NCBI GenBank assembly: GCA_012798025.1
Contig: JAAZNX010000061.1
Span: 1 to 12,023 of the forward strand
DNA from: Methanothrix sp.
GTDB lineage: Archaea > Halobacteriota > Methanosarcinia > Methanotrichales > Methanotrichaceae
Direction of reading: 5' to 3'
DNA length: 12,023 bases
The position numbers were made by a program, and so were the translations under genes. Below the pieces are notes generated by a model. It saw only the letters and a program-made list of their open reading frames with translations. It searched no databases and had not been told where the DNA came from. Positions 1-7,250 of the stretch are shown here, one piece after another (within the stretch, counting starts at the first letter, position 1; every line of letters begins with the position of its first letter).

Positions 1-2
1 AC

Positions 3-182
3 TTACTTTGGAGGCCATAGCCCAAAAGCAATGTTGAGGCCCATTACAACTACGCCAGCACCAATACAGGCTCCAATTATCATCTTGGGACTGAGCTTGA
101 TCGAGGTATCATCGGCCTCAAAGTATCTCATCAGTCCTGCTGATGACTGCAGTCCGCTGCTTTCACTCTTTTTCTTCGCCAT
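3..182 (-). CDS. secG: Preprotein translocase subunit SecG (Sec61-beta type)
   Basis: This 59-residue protein is the archaeal Sec61-beta/SecG subunit, the small tail-anchored partner of SecYE in the protein-conducting channel of the cytoplasmic membrane. It starts with a Lys-rich MAKKKSES tail and carries the family's most conserved stretch, SSAGLMRYFE at residues 13-22, followed by an acidic DD pair. A KLSPK segment then leads into one transmembrane helix at about 35-54. The protein ends in WPPK, very near the window edge, and the length is normal for the family. The start codon has a purine-rich ribosome-binding site, GAGGAAAAT, directly upstream. It lies 67 bases downstream of the beta-helix protein gene on the same strand and may be cotranscribed, though no functional link is implied. 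Recognition rests on reading the conserved motif and topology; confidence is high. Confidence 0.9.
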   Translation of the reverse strand: MAKKKSESSGLQSSAGLMRYFEADDTSIKLSPKMIIGACIGAGVVVMGLNIAFGLWPPK

Positions 183-249
183 ATTTTCCTCTATTCACCT
201 CATCGTCTTAAAGTAGATTGCGGTTTGCCTGGAGCTATTTTGATTTTTC

Positions 250-2076
250 TCAAAGCCAGCCGCTCTCATCCTGGAATGGGTATTTATCCGTCTTTCCACC
301 TTTGATGACCATAGGCCAGTTTTCGCTCGGATTGCCTTTGGCAACGTGACCGCTCCAATAATTTCCGCCGATGACATTGCCCAGGTCCCAGCTATTGTTG
401 CCGTACATGTCTTGCGAATGCTCCTTGTTGTTGACAAAGTTGTTGTGATAGATCTGGTTGCCTGAGGAGTAGATGATCTGCAGACCCATGGGATTGTCTG
501 TGAAGTTATTCTCGTAGATCTGATTGTAGTTGGAGTAATTGAGCCAAACTCCAGTCTCATAGTTGTGATCCACGATGTTGCCGCGAAGGGTATTATTGTT
601 GCAGTCGAGAAGCGATATACCGTTTTGATTGTTGCCCGAGGCAGTGTTTCCAACTATCTGATTTGAGTCCGAGCTGACCAAGAACATCCCACTATATCTG
701 TTGCCTAACAGATGATTTCCCAAGACCTCATTTCCAATTGAGTTCACCATGCGTATGCCATAGCAATTTGATACATTGTTCTCCTGGATCTTGTTTTGGT
801 TTGAGTTGAAAAGAAAAATGGCGTCATTGGTGACATCGTTCTTCTTCAGGATAACATTATCGCAATAAGCCAAAGTGATATGAGCAAGCTTTTTATTCTG
901 TATGAGCCCGCCCGATTTGCCATAGATGTAGGCTACAGGCGCTCCATCCACCAGATTTGATTCGTCGATGGAATTATTGAATCCTTCTTTAGTGGAGCTT
1001 TCCACGTATAGGCTCCACTTTATCTCCTGGAATCTGTTGTTCTTCAGCAAGTTGGCTGAAGAATCCAGCATGATGATTCCTTTGTCTCCTCTGGAGATTT
1101 CGTTTTCCTGCAAACTGTTGCCGTTGGAATAATCTACCTCTACTGCCGTGTCTTTGACGTCACGAATACTGTTTCCTGCTATTATATTTTCACAACTTTT
1201 TGCCAGACCAAGGGCACGAGTGCTATTCTCAATGCTGCAACCAGAGATTGCGTTCCAATTGGAGTTCTCGAGGGCAATGCCGAACTCCACATTCTTGATG
1301 CTGTTGTTTTCGATCTCCTGGCCACTGCAGTTCATGAAATACATGCCACGCAAACTTCGAGAGATAGCATTGTCTCTCAGATCGCCGGAGGTGCTATTGA
1401 AGATCCATATGCCGTATGTCTTGGCTCCTATCTCGTTGCCAATGATCTCGGAATTGCTGCTGTTCATTAGCCAGACACCCATAGATGAGCCGTTCGCACT
1501 ATTGCCAATGATGCTGTTTTTCCCCGCGTCCCTGATTAAAATGGCGACGGTCCCGCCAATGATCTCATTATCGAGTACATTGTTGTTGCTTGAATTGGTC
1601 AGCAAGGCCACTCCACCCTCACAATTCTTCACGACGTTCTTGGTTATCGCATTGGTGTGCGAATCGCTGACGAGTATTGCAGGGTTATCCTTCTCAAATG
1701 TGTTTTCCTTGATGGTGTTCCCTTTGGACAGTACACGAATCCCAGGTCCTGTGAAGTTTTCAAAGGTCAGACCCTCCAGAGAGCAGCCATCTGAGGTTAT
1801 CGTTATTCCTGTCTCTCTCCCGTCTCCTTTGAGGACTATCGGCTCCCTCTCGCCAATGAGCGGCATGAGGGATACACTCTTGTTCAGAACTACCTCTTCG
1901 TGATAGTTTCCAGGCTTGACATATATTGTGTCGCCATCATTTGCAGCGATCACGGCTTCTTTGATGGTCTTATAATTAGCGAAGCCGTCATCATCCACGA
2001 TGTACGATCTTGCTCCATCGATTGGTTGAAGCCATATGAGCAAGACAATGAAGATGATCACGGGATTTCTTGGCAT
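250..2076 (-). CDS. Secreted NosD-like right-handed beta-helix repeat protein
   Basis: A 608-residue exported protein. It begins with a signal peptide (MPRNP, then a hydrophobic stretch to about residue 20, likely cleaved near DGA-RS). The start of the mature part has the entry motif of the CASH/NosD fold: YKTIKEAVIAAN, then DGDTIYVKPGNY at about 48-59. The rest is roughly 22-residue turns of the form GN.I..N......GI.L..S..N, predicted to stack into a right-handed parallel beta-helix. The C-terminal end carries the GGNYWSGH motif (570-577) and a YPF ending seen in many methanogen surface proteins. No membrane anchor or sorting signal follows, so it is probably secreted or loosely cell-surface bound. 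NosD proper is a copper-insertion protein, but this repeat family in methanogens mostly has no proven function, so ligand and role are unknown. Many N-x-S/T sites suggest glycosylation. Confidence 0.85.
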   Translation of the reverse strand: MPRNPVIIFIVLLIWLQPIDGARSYIVDDDGFANYKTIKEAVIAANDGDTIYVKPGNYHEEVVLNKSVSLMPLIGEREPIVLKGDGRETGITITSDGCSLEGLTFENFTGPGIRVLSKGNTIKENTFEKDNPAILVSDSHTNAITKNVVKNCEGGVALLTNSSNNNVLDNEIIGGTVAILIRDAGKNSIIGNSANGSSMGVWLMNSSNSEIIGNEIGAKTYGIWIFNSTSGDLRDNAISRSLRGMYFMNCSGQEIENNSIKNVEFGIALENSNWNAISGCSIENSTRALGLAKSCENIIAGNSIRDVKDTAVEVDYSNGNSLQENEISRGDKGIIMLDSSANLLKNNRFQEIKWSLYVESSTKEGFNNSIDESNLVDGAPVAYIYGKSGGLIQNKKLAHITLAYCDNVILKKNDVTNDAIFLFNSNQNKIQENNVSNCYGIRMVNSIGNEVLGNHLLGNRYSGMFLVSSDSNQIVGNTASGNNQNGISLLDCNNNTLRGNIVDHNYETGVWLNYSNYNQIYENNFTDNPMGLQIIYSSGNQIYHNNFVNNKEHSQDMYGNNSWDLGNVIGGNYWSGHVAKGNPSENWPMVIKGGKTDKYPFQDESGWL

Positions 2077-2100
2077 AAGCCTACTTACTTGCTAAGGCTC

Positions 2101-2111
2101 CTTTTATAGTT
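2101..2111 (-). promoter_or_regulatory. TATA box of the beta-helix protein gene
   Basis: On the minus strand this reads AACTATAAAAG, a good archaeal TATA element. Its centre is about 29 bases from the ATG at 2076, so the transcript would start only a few bases before the start codon (leaderless or nearly so). A GGAG lies inside and just after the TATA box and would then not be in the mRNA. Inferred from sequence only. Confidence 0.5.
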
Positions 2112-2262
2112 AATGCAACCGTCGAGATATTCTCCGGCCATATCAAGACAACCCCTTTATTTCCACTGGAAAAATAAACCAAAAATTTTTTCTCCAGGAT
2201 ACCTGTTTCTCCATCTTCCAGATCAAATTGTATGATATTAATTATAATATTATTTATTAAGT

Positions 2263-2371
2263 TATGGATACTTTGAGCACATTACCATGTCCAACTTGGC
2301 CTTTGTGGCTATTTAATCATGGCATTTTTCCTGAGAAGACACTCATTACTAATTTGAATTAAGTATCCATA
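2263..2371. repeat. 11-bp perfect inverted repeat bounding 109 bases
   Basis: The left arm TATGGATACTT (2263-2273) and the right arm AAGTATCCATA (2361-2371) are exact reverse complements. The interior has no coding capacity. It could be a tiny non-autonomous element, a paired operator, or chance in an AT-rich gap. No flanking direct repeat was obvious. Confidence 0.4.
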
Positions 2372-2410
2372 TCATCTAACAAGTCTGGATCGGATTGTGC
2401 TGTGCAAAAC

Positions 2411-2418
2411 CTTATTAA
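2411..2418 (+). promoter_or_regulatory. TATA box for the zinc-ribbon gene pair
   Basis: The sequence AAAACCTTATTAACC contains CTTATTAA, a plausible archaeal TATA box. Transcription would start near 2440, leaving about 15 bases of leader before ATG 2455. It would also place the alternative TTG at 2434 upstream of the transcript, which supports the ATG as start. Confidence 0.45.
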
Positions 2419-2454
2419 CCCTCATGTCTCAAATTGTACCTGGTCGATGATAGG

Positions 2455-2649
2455 ATGACAGAAATAGCGCCGCATAAGCACTGTGTGGTCTGCGGAAATG
2501 CCGTCCGAGCGGATGAAAGCTTCTGCGACGAGCTTTGCGAAATGAAGTTCAAGTCAGCCCAAAGAAGGCAGCAATTATTGTTCGGAGTATTCATCGTGCT
2601 AATGGTGCTAATCTTGTTCCTACCGTCACTTTTAAAGATGAATGGATGA
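2455..2649 (+). CDS. DUF2116-type zinc-ribbon membrane protein
   Basis: A 64-residue protein with a compact zinc ribbon (Cys10, Cys13, Cys24, Cys28; pattern HCVVCG...FCDELC), a basic linker KFKSAQRRQQ (31-40) and one C-terminal transmembrane helix at about 41-60. This order matches the archaeal DUF2116 family (small Zn-ribbon proteins, some called predicted nucleic-acid-binding); no member has a firm function known to me. The ribbon should sit on the cytoplasmic face as a tail-anchored domain. The frame extends upstream to a TTG at 2434, but the TATA position favours ATG 2455. Its stop codon overlaps the next gene's ATG (ATGA), so the two are probably translationally coupled. Confidence 0.8.
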   Translation: MTEIAPHKHCVVCGNAVRADESFCDELCEMKFKSAQRRQQLLFGVFIVLMVLILFLPSLLKMNG

Positions 2650-3137
2650 ATATGCGCTCTATTCTCGCGATCATGGCCCTTTTGTCCACAACGACGTTTG
2701 CCGTTTGCAGCGGCTCGGGTGAAGAGTACATCTACGTTAAAGATGTAACCATGCGTCTGAACGGAGAAAATGCCACATTCGAGCTGAACTATTCTCTGGA
2801 CACTTTTACGCGCCTTTATGTGCTAGCCCTAGGCTGCAGGTATCTCGAACCTGAGCTAATATCTTTTCTTGGGAACTACCACGAAGTTAAACTCTTGAAG
2901 GCGGATATCAACAGTGCTGCATTGCAAGTCAACGACGCCGGCAAATACAACGGAGGATATTACTTGTTCGATTCCAGGCCACTTGGTTCAAGGACCAAAC
3001 CCATCAATGTAGGGGTGGCCAAGTTTACAGTAGTTTATCCTGAGGGACAAGTCCGCACTTTTTACAATGTAACTTGCACTCAGAGTGTTTTCTGCCAGGC
3101 CAGCTCGCTCAACCGCACTACGAAAAAGGTCATCTGA
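2646..3137 (+). CDS. Secreted protein of unknown function, coupled to the zinc-ribbon gene
   Basis: A 163-residue protein that I do not recognise. It has a clear signal peptide (MNMR, then ILAIMALLSTTTFAV) with probable cleavage around 20-23; the Cys at 21 is not in a proper lipobox. The mature part is beta-rich in appearance (YIYVKDVTMRLNGENATFEL...), with further Cys at 64, 134 and 140 that could form disulfides and N-x-S/T sites at 42, 48, 131 and 146. No transmembrane helix follows, so it is likely extracellular or surface associated. The frame is open far upstream, but the ATG at 2646 is chosen because it overlaps the preceding stop as ATGA and starts exactly at the signal peptide. Coupling to a membrane zinc-ribbon protein is the only functional hint. 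Confidence 0.75.
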   Translation: MNMRSILAIMALLSTTTFAVCSGSGEEYIYVKDVTMRLNGENATFELNYSLDTFTRLYVLALGCRYLEPELISFLGNYHEVKLLKADINSAALQVNDAGKYNGGYYLFDSRPLGSRTKPINVGVAKFTVVYPEGQVRTFYNVTCTQSVFCQASSLNRTTKKVI

Positions 3138-3486
3138 GCGATGGGCTGGATGATACGTAGGTCTTCTGTCAGCCTACAAAGAAGGCCGCTTTTGCAAGAA
3201 TGGTGGGCGCTCTCCTATTTGAGATGCAACAGAGATTGCTTGCTTGTTTACTCATGTTCTGGCAAGATCAACGATAAAGCAGTTGGAGCCAGACAATGCT
3301 GTGCCTTTTTCCAAATGATGTCGACAAATTCTGACAAAGTCACTGCCGATAGCGTAAATCCGCCTGATCGTACTGCCAGAACGTCGGATAACCCCCATCA
3401 AATCGTAGTCTTTTAATATGTAAGATACGCATAGCACATTATTGAGCAATAAATGAGTAGCCAGCGATGGTAAAGGTGTGTGTTCA
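3138..3486. other. Gene-poor stretch upstream of the ribbon-helix-helix gene
   Basis: I find no convincing gene here. A 91-codon frame starting at 3141, four bases after the previous stop, and an 84-codon minus-strand frame both give products with poor composition (many Cys, Arg, Ser, Trp) and no motif, so I do not call them. The 3' end of the stretch has a possible TATA element, TTTTAATATG (3411-3420), and a palindrome at 3439-3452. A short stem, GTAGG/CCTAC, lies just after the secreted protein's stop but has no U-run. Confidence 0.4.
3439..3452. promoter_or_regulatory. Palindrome TTATTG-AG-CAATAA, possible operator
   Basis: A perfect 6+6 inverted repeat with a 2-base spacer lies 34 bases before the GTG start of a ribbon-helix-helix-like protein and about 20-25 bases after a possible TATA box, where a repressor would act. 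Such proteins often bind short palindromes upstream of their own genes, so autoregulation is plausible. A repeat of this size could also occur by chance. Confidence 0.3.
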
Positions 3487-3966
3487 GTGCCCAGCGTCAG
3501 ATACACTCGAATTGAGATTACGCCGGATGCCTACCGATCCTTAGAGGCTGAAGCCATCTTGCAAGGGAAGACCCTGAAGAAGCTAGCATCTGAGCTTATA
3601 CTGAAGGGCGTATCCAAGAAGGCACTGGATTTTGTGAAGGATTCTTCCAAACCCACCGAGCCCGTCGTGCCTCGTACGAAACAGGATGAAGAGACGGCCA
3701 AAGTGGTCAAGAAGATTGGGGCCACAGGCATACACATCAGCGCTCAAATTCTTGAAACGGTAAGAGAGATCCTTCTGGAAGAAGGTTATCAAGGAGCAAT
3801 GCTGCATGTTGCTCAGCATACTGCCTCTATGGAGAGGGACGAGCTTCACCGCGTGCTGGCCATCTTCCGACGCTACAAACTATCACCCACGGTCGCAGCA
3901 GACCTGATTGAGGATCTAAACATGATCGAATCGGGCAATTGGGAAGGAACAGTCACTTCGTCATAG
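3487..3966 (+). CDS. Ribbon-helix-helix-like protein with unassigned C-terminal domain
   Basis: A 159-residue protein. Residues 4-42 resemble a ribbon-helix-helix DNA-binding domain: a short strand RYTRIEIT, helix PDAYRSLEAEAILQG, turn, and helix TLKKLASELILKG, the form seen in CopG/Arc-like and antitoxin-type regulators. A Pro/Lys-rich linker (about 51-70) leads to a helical C-terminal part (about 71-150) that I cannot assign. The start is set at GTG 3487 because AAAGGTG lies 8 bases upstream; a GTG at 3478 in frame is the alternative, three residues longer. No toxin gene is adjacent, so a toxin-antitoxin role is unsupported. The last 14 bases overlap the antiporter gene end on the other strand. 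Probably a DNA-binding regulator with an oligomerisation or sensor domain; target unknown. Confidence 0.65.
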   Translation: MPSVRYTRIEITPDAYRSLEAEAILQGKTLKKLASELILKGVSKKALDFVKDSSKPTEPVVPRTKQDEETAKVVKKIGATGIHISAQILETVREILLEEGYQGAMLHVAQHTASMERDELHRVLAIFRRYKLSPTVAADLIEDLNMIESGNWEGTVTSS

Positions 3967-5935
3967 GAGACTGGAATACACTTGCCAAAACTGACAGGCT
4001 CTCTTTAGGACCTATGATGATTGCCACATCATCCACTTTCAGGATGAAGCTTTCGTCCGGGTTTGCTATGGTTTTCATATCCCTATGGACCGCCAACATT
4101 TTGGCACCGTGCCGATCCAGCCCGATATCCGCGATAGGCCGTCCGCTAATGGGCGAGCCGCTGCAAACTCGAAAAGTGCCTACCTCATCCACGATCAAGT
4201 CTACGTTTGCATCGCAGTAAGGCTCAGGAGCTAGGCTGCGAAACATCTCGTAACCGTCGGATCTAACCTCTTGAATGAAACTCTCGATCTCGTCTCTTGG
4301 CACATCGTACTGCTTCAAAACCCTGGAGAATATCTCCACAGATGTTTCGTACTCCTCAGGAATGACCTCGTTGGCTCCCAGATTGTGCAGTGGCAGCATC
4401 TCATCGAGATAGCGAGTCCGGGCGATGATGAATAGACCAAAATTAAGCCTGCGGGCCACTTCCACGATCCTGCGAGTAGCCTCTGGGTCGGAGATGGCGA
4501 TGACCATCACCCTCGCCTCCCGGACATTGACATGTTGGAGAACGTTTTCTTGAGTGGCATCTCCATAGTAGATAGGCTCACCGATCTTCCCTTCAAAAGA
4601 AACGATCTCGGGGTCCATCTCGACGATCACAAATGGTATGCCTTTTGCTTTGGCAGATCTTGCAACATTCCTGCCGTTGACGCCGTAGCCGACTATTATG
4701 AGATGGTCCTTCCATGACTCGGTGGGAGTTGCAGACAAGGCATGTGATCGATTTTTTAGCCTCTCGGGCAGCGGAAGAAGCAAGAAGCCGTCTGCCACCT
4801 TTTGTGAGGCTGCCATGAGGAACGATGTGGACCCCATGGTCAGCACAGCAACGTCCAGGAAGATCTGGTAGATGTCCTGGGATACGAGGCCGCAGTCGTA
4901 GCCCACTTTGGAGAGGATGAATGAGAACTCGCCTATTTGACTTAAGGCCAGGCCGACAAGAACTGCCATACGTAGAGGAAGGCCCATAAAAGATATGGTA
5001 AATCCGGCAATAACTGCCTTGAGCACCATAACAGCAATTGCTATGAGAATTATATCTGCTGGATTTTGCACCAGATAATTCACATCCAGCAGCATGCCAA
5101 TAGAGATAAAGAAGAAGCTGGTGAAAGCATCTCTCAGCGGCAGGATGTTTCCGAAGGCCTGGTGGCTGTAGGGCGATTCAGATATTATCAGACCAGCTAA
5201 AAATGCACCAAGGCCAAGCGAGAGCCCGGCCTGAGAGCTCATCCAGGCCACAGCGAAACATATGGTCACGATGCTCAGGAGGAACAGCTCGTGATCTTGG
5301 GTCTTTGCAATCTGATATAGGAGTCTTGGCATGATCCATTTGGCGGAAATGATCACAAATATGATCAGACCCAAAGCCTTAGCCACGACTGTCAGGGGAT
5401 GGTCAGTTTCAGCCTGCAAAGCTCCTGGCAGCAGTGGCACGACGAGCATCATGGGAACGACTGCCAGGTCCTGAAATATCAGAATTCCAAGGGTTGTCCG
5501 ACCGTAAATGCTGTCGAACTGCTCTTTCTTTTGAATTATGCGCAGGACGATGGCTGTGCTGCTAAGTGAAATAAGAAATCCGAGCAACATTGCCTCTCCG
5601 CCCGACTCTCCCCAAGCAACGAGGATGAAAAATACGACAAGAATTGTGAGCAATACCTGGAGAGAACCGCCGACTAGAACGTACTTCTTGAGCTTCATCA
5701 GGTCCCTTAGCGAAACCTCAATGCCCACGGTGAACAAGAGCAAGACGACGCCAATCTCTGCAAGATTGGAGACCTGATCGGACGCCTGAATAAAACCCAG
5801 GCCCTGTGGCCCTGCCAGAATGCCGGTGAGCAAAAAACCGACTATCGTCGGTGCCTTGATTCGATGGAAGATCAAGAGGACTGCCACAGACAGTGCGAAT
5901 ACTACTACTATGTCTTTTAAAAGCCCTATCTCCAT
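3953..5935 (-). CDS. CPA2/Kef-type cation:proton antiporter with TrkA domains
   Basis: A 660-residue inner-membrane antiporter of the monovalent cation:proton antiporter-2 family. Residues 1-385 form the Na_H_exchanger domain with about 12 helices. It includes the LLLFTVGIEV segment, the ISLSSTAIV segment and the FQDLAVVP motif; the Gln155-Asp156 pair is the form usual in K+-linked members rather than the Asp-Asp of electrogenic Na+ antiporters. Residues 430-545 are a TrkA-N/RCK Rossmann domain (GYGVNGRNVA at 436-445, acidic Glu449-type end of strand two in VIVEMD), which should bind NAD(H) or another nucleotide. Residues about 575-655 form a TrkA-C domain. The expected role is K+ (or Na+)/H+ exchange gated by a cytoplasmic ligand. 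It lies 37 bases after the methyltransferase gene, with AAAGGT before its ATG, and is probably last in a three-gene operon. Confidence 0.9.
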   Translation of the reverse strand: MEIGLLKDIVVVFALSVAVLLIFHRIKAPTIVGFLLTGILAGPQGLGFIQASDQVSNLAEIGVVLLLFTVGIEVSLRDLMKLKKYVLVGGSLQVLLTILVVFFILVAWGESGGEAMLLGFLISLSSTAIVLRIIQKKEQFDSIYGRTTLGILIFQDLAVVPMMLVVPLLPGALQAETDHPLTVVAKALGLIIFVIISAKWIMPRLLYQIAKTQDHELFLLSIVTICFAVAWMSSQAGLSLGLGAFLAGLIISESPYSHQAFGNILPLRDAFTSFFFISIGMLLDVNYLVQNPADIILIAIAVMVLKAVIAGFTISFMGLPLRMAVLVGLALSQIGEFSFILSKVGYDCGLVSQDIYQIFLDVAVLTMGSTSFLMAASQKVADGFLLLPLPERLKNRSHALSATPTESWKDHLIIVGYGVNGRNVARSAKAKGIPFVIVEMDPEIVSFEGKIGEPIYYGDATQENVLQHVNVREARVMVIAISDPEATRRIVEVARRLNFGLFIIARTRYLDEMLPLHNLGANEVIPEEYETSVEIFSRVLKQYDVPRDEIESFIQEVRSDGYEMFRSLAPEPYCDANVDLIVDEVGTFRVCSGSPISGRPIADIGLDRHGAKMLAVHRDMKTIANPDESFILKVDDVAIIIGPKESLSVLASVFQSPMTK

Positions 5936-5972
5936 CTGCAGACCTTTTCATCACAGAGCTTCGTTAATCAAT

Positions 5973-6713
5973 TTAACGGTTTGAAATGATGTCGATGAAT
6001 CTGTCTGACTGCACGAGTAGGTGGCACAATAGCTCATCATCCGCCCCGGCGACGGCCACGACGCAGCCCTTCCATCTTCCTCCATCAAGCCCACATTTTG
6101 CAAAGTTAAGCTCAAATTTTTCAAGGCGACCATTGGGAACTGTCTCAGTCTCCATCATGTACCACAATAAAACGACCCAGCCCAAATCTCTGGCAATGAA
6201 GAGCAGCTTTTCTGCCCTTCTCATGTCAGACGGATCAATGTAAGGCGGATCGATGAGCAACAGGCCCGGAGGCGAGAGTTCCAGCAAAGATTCAACGCCA
6301 GAGAAGCCATCCCCCATGTGAAAGCACACGCCGGAAAATCCCTGCCAGGCAGCAGCAACCCCTGGATCTGCATCCCAGATCTCAGATTGCAGATCTGTTT
6401 TGCGCCTTTTGGCAGTCTCCAAAACAAGGACTGCAGAACCAGGATAACGCTTTGGGCCTGTTGGGTTCATCTCAACAAGGATGTCAAAATAGCAAAAATT
6501 TTTTAGTTTTGGCAGAATCGGCCAGAGTTTGCCGATTCCGCCAACCCAATCACCAGGCGTGCAAAGGGCGTACTCGGGGCGTCCCACATGGCTTTCCGCA
6601 TAGACGAAGCTTCTATCGGGGATGAACAGACAGCTTGCTGCCTCCAGCAGAAGGAGATGCTTCCAGACGTCGCCTGCATTGCCCGCATGCCCCCTGTGAT
6701 CGTAATGATGCAT
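5973..6713 (-). CDS. RlmJ-like N6-adenine RNA methyltransferase
   Basis: A 246-residue homologue of RlmJ, the SAM-dependent enzyme that methylates N6 of A2030 in E. coli 23S rRNA. The N-terminus HYDHRGHAGNAGDVWKH (3-19) aligns without gaps to the RlmJ opening, keeping Tyr4, His6, His9 and Lys18. The catalytic motif IDPPY is at 154-158, and the family's RYPGS is at 89-93. The SAM motif I region deviates: YAESHVGRPEY (38-48) stands where E. coli has a YLDTHAGAGRY-like loop, so the usual Asp is Glu and the Gly-rich turn is changed. It is shorter than E. coli RlmJ (about 280 residues). RlmJ is typical of bacteria, so a transferred origin and an altered substrate are both possible. It sits 16 bases after the small membrane protein gene. 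Confidence 0.8.
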   Translation of the reverse strand: MHHYDHRGHAGNAGDVWKHLLLLEAASCLFIPDRSFVYAESHVGRPEYALCTPGDWVGGIGKLWPILPKLKNFCYFDILVEMNPTGPKRYPGSAVLVLETAKRRKTDLQSEIWDADPGVAAAWQGFSGVCFHMGDGFSGVESLLELSPPGLLLIDPPYIDPSDMRRAEKLLFIARDLGWVVLLWYMMETETVPNGRLEKFELNFAKCGLDGGRWKGCVVAVAGADDELLCHLLVQSDRFIDIISNR

Positions 6714-6729
6714 TATTCAGGCTTATTTC

Positions 6730-7185
6730 CTACTCCTGGTACATCTCCTTGGCGATGTTGAAGGCCTGGGCAGGCGTCGCAACCGCAATCTTTTGAGAGT
6801 CATCGAAAGACGCCTTTGATGCAGCTGCTGCTGCGGCAGCTGTTCTGAGCAACTTCTTGTCCACTTCATTTGTCAGCCAGCGTGCCCCGCCGATTCCCAC
6901 CAGCACAGCACCGGCTATGGAGGAGATAGAAACGGAGATCTCATCAGTTCCAAGTCCAGTAACAGCTCCATAAACTATCGCATTGCTGAAGGCTCCATAA
7001 AGGCCCCAGGAGATGAAGGCCGCTGCTGCTCCAAGAAGTATGTTGCCCGCAAAACCTGGCCGGATGATGGTCACGTCCCCAGCGTTCTCCTCGCGGGGCT
7101 TGATAAAGCCATTATCGCTTACCAGGGCGTTGATAACTCCCCCCACAGCTCCGCTCAATACGATCATACCAATAGACACCAACAT
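6730..7185 (-). CDS. Small Gly/Ala-rich membrane protein of unknown function
   Basis: A 151-residue protein without a family I can name. The first helix (about 3-22, IGMIVLSGAVGGVINAL) is followed by a short polar loop, NGFIKPREEN. Two more Gly/Ala-rich membrane segments lie at about 46-75 and 87-105. The C-terminal 45 residues are soluble: a KKLLRTA plus Ala-run helix and a QAFNIAKEMYQE tail. A strong GGAGG (7200-7204) lies 14 bases before the ATG, longer than ideal. It appears to be the first gene of the unit with the methyltransferase and antiporter. A role accessory to the antiporter is possible but only by position. Confidence 0.7.
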   Translation of the reverse strand: MLVSIGMIVLSGAVGGVINALVSDNGFIKPREENAGDVTIIRPGFAGNILLGAAAAFISWGLYGAFSNAIVYGAVTGLGTDEISVSISSIAGAVLVGIGGARWLTNEVDKKLLRTAAAAAAASKASFDDSQKIAVATPAQAFNIAKEMYQE

Positions 7186-7250
7186 TGTCGTTTTTTATTC
7201 CTCCTCAAACCACCCTTTAATCCAGAACGATCATCGGCCATTCTCTCGAT

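Larger units (their letters stand above)
2077..2454. other. Intergenic region between divergent genes, with an 11-bp inverted repeat
   Basis: This 378-base gap holds the promoters of two divergent genes at its ends. The middle has a very AT-rich block (about 2229-2262, TATGATATTAATTATAATAT and onward). A perfect 11-bp inverted repeat, TATGGATACTT at 2263-2273 and AAGTATCCATA at 2361-2371, bounds a 109-base segment. I see no RNA gene and no convincing reading frame. Confidence 0.5.

Noticed and set aside
1148..1903. 251-codon plus-strand frame inside the beta-helix gene
   Set aside because: It is antisense to a well-supported repeat protein; the open frame is explained by the repetitive Asn/Ile/Ser-rich coding on the other strand.
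3155..3178. GTAGG...CCTAC hairpin after the secreted protein gene, as a terminator
   Set aside because: The stem is only 5 bp with a long loop and no following U-run.
3141..3416. 91-codon plus-strand frame starting four bases after the secreted protein stop
   Set aside because: Its position would suit an operon gene, but the product is rich in Cys, Arg, Ser and Trp, has no motif or domain, and only a weak ribosome-binding site.
3252..3506. 84-codon minus-strand frame in the same gap
   Set aside because: No recognisable motif and no clear ribosome-binding site; other frames over the same bases look equally open, so it is not convincing as a gene or as a transposase remnant.
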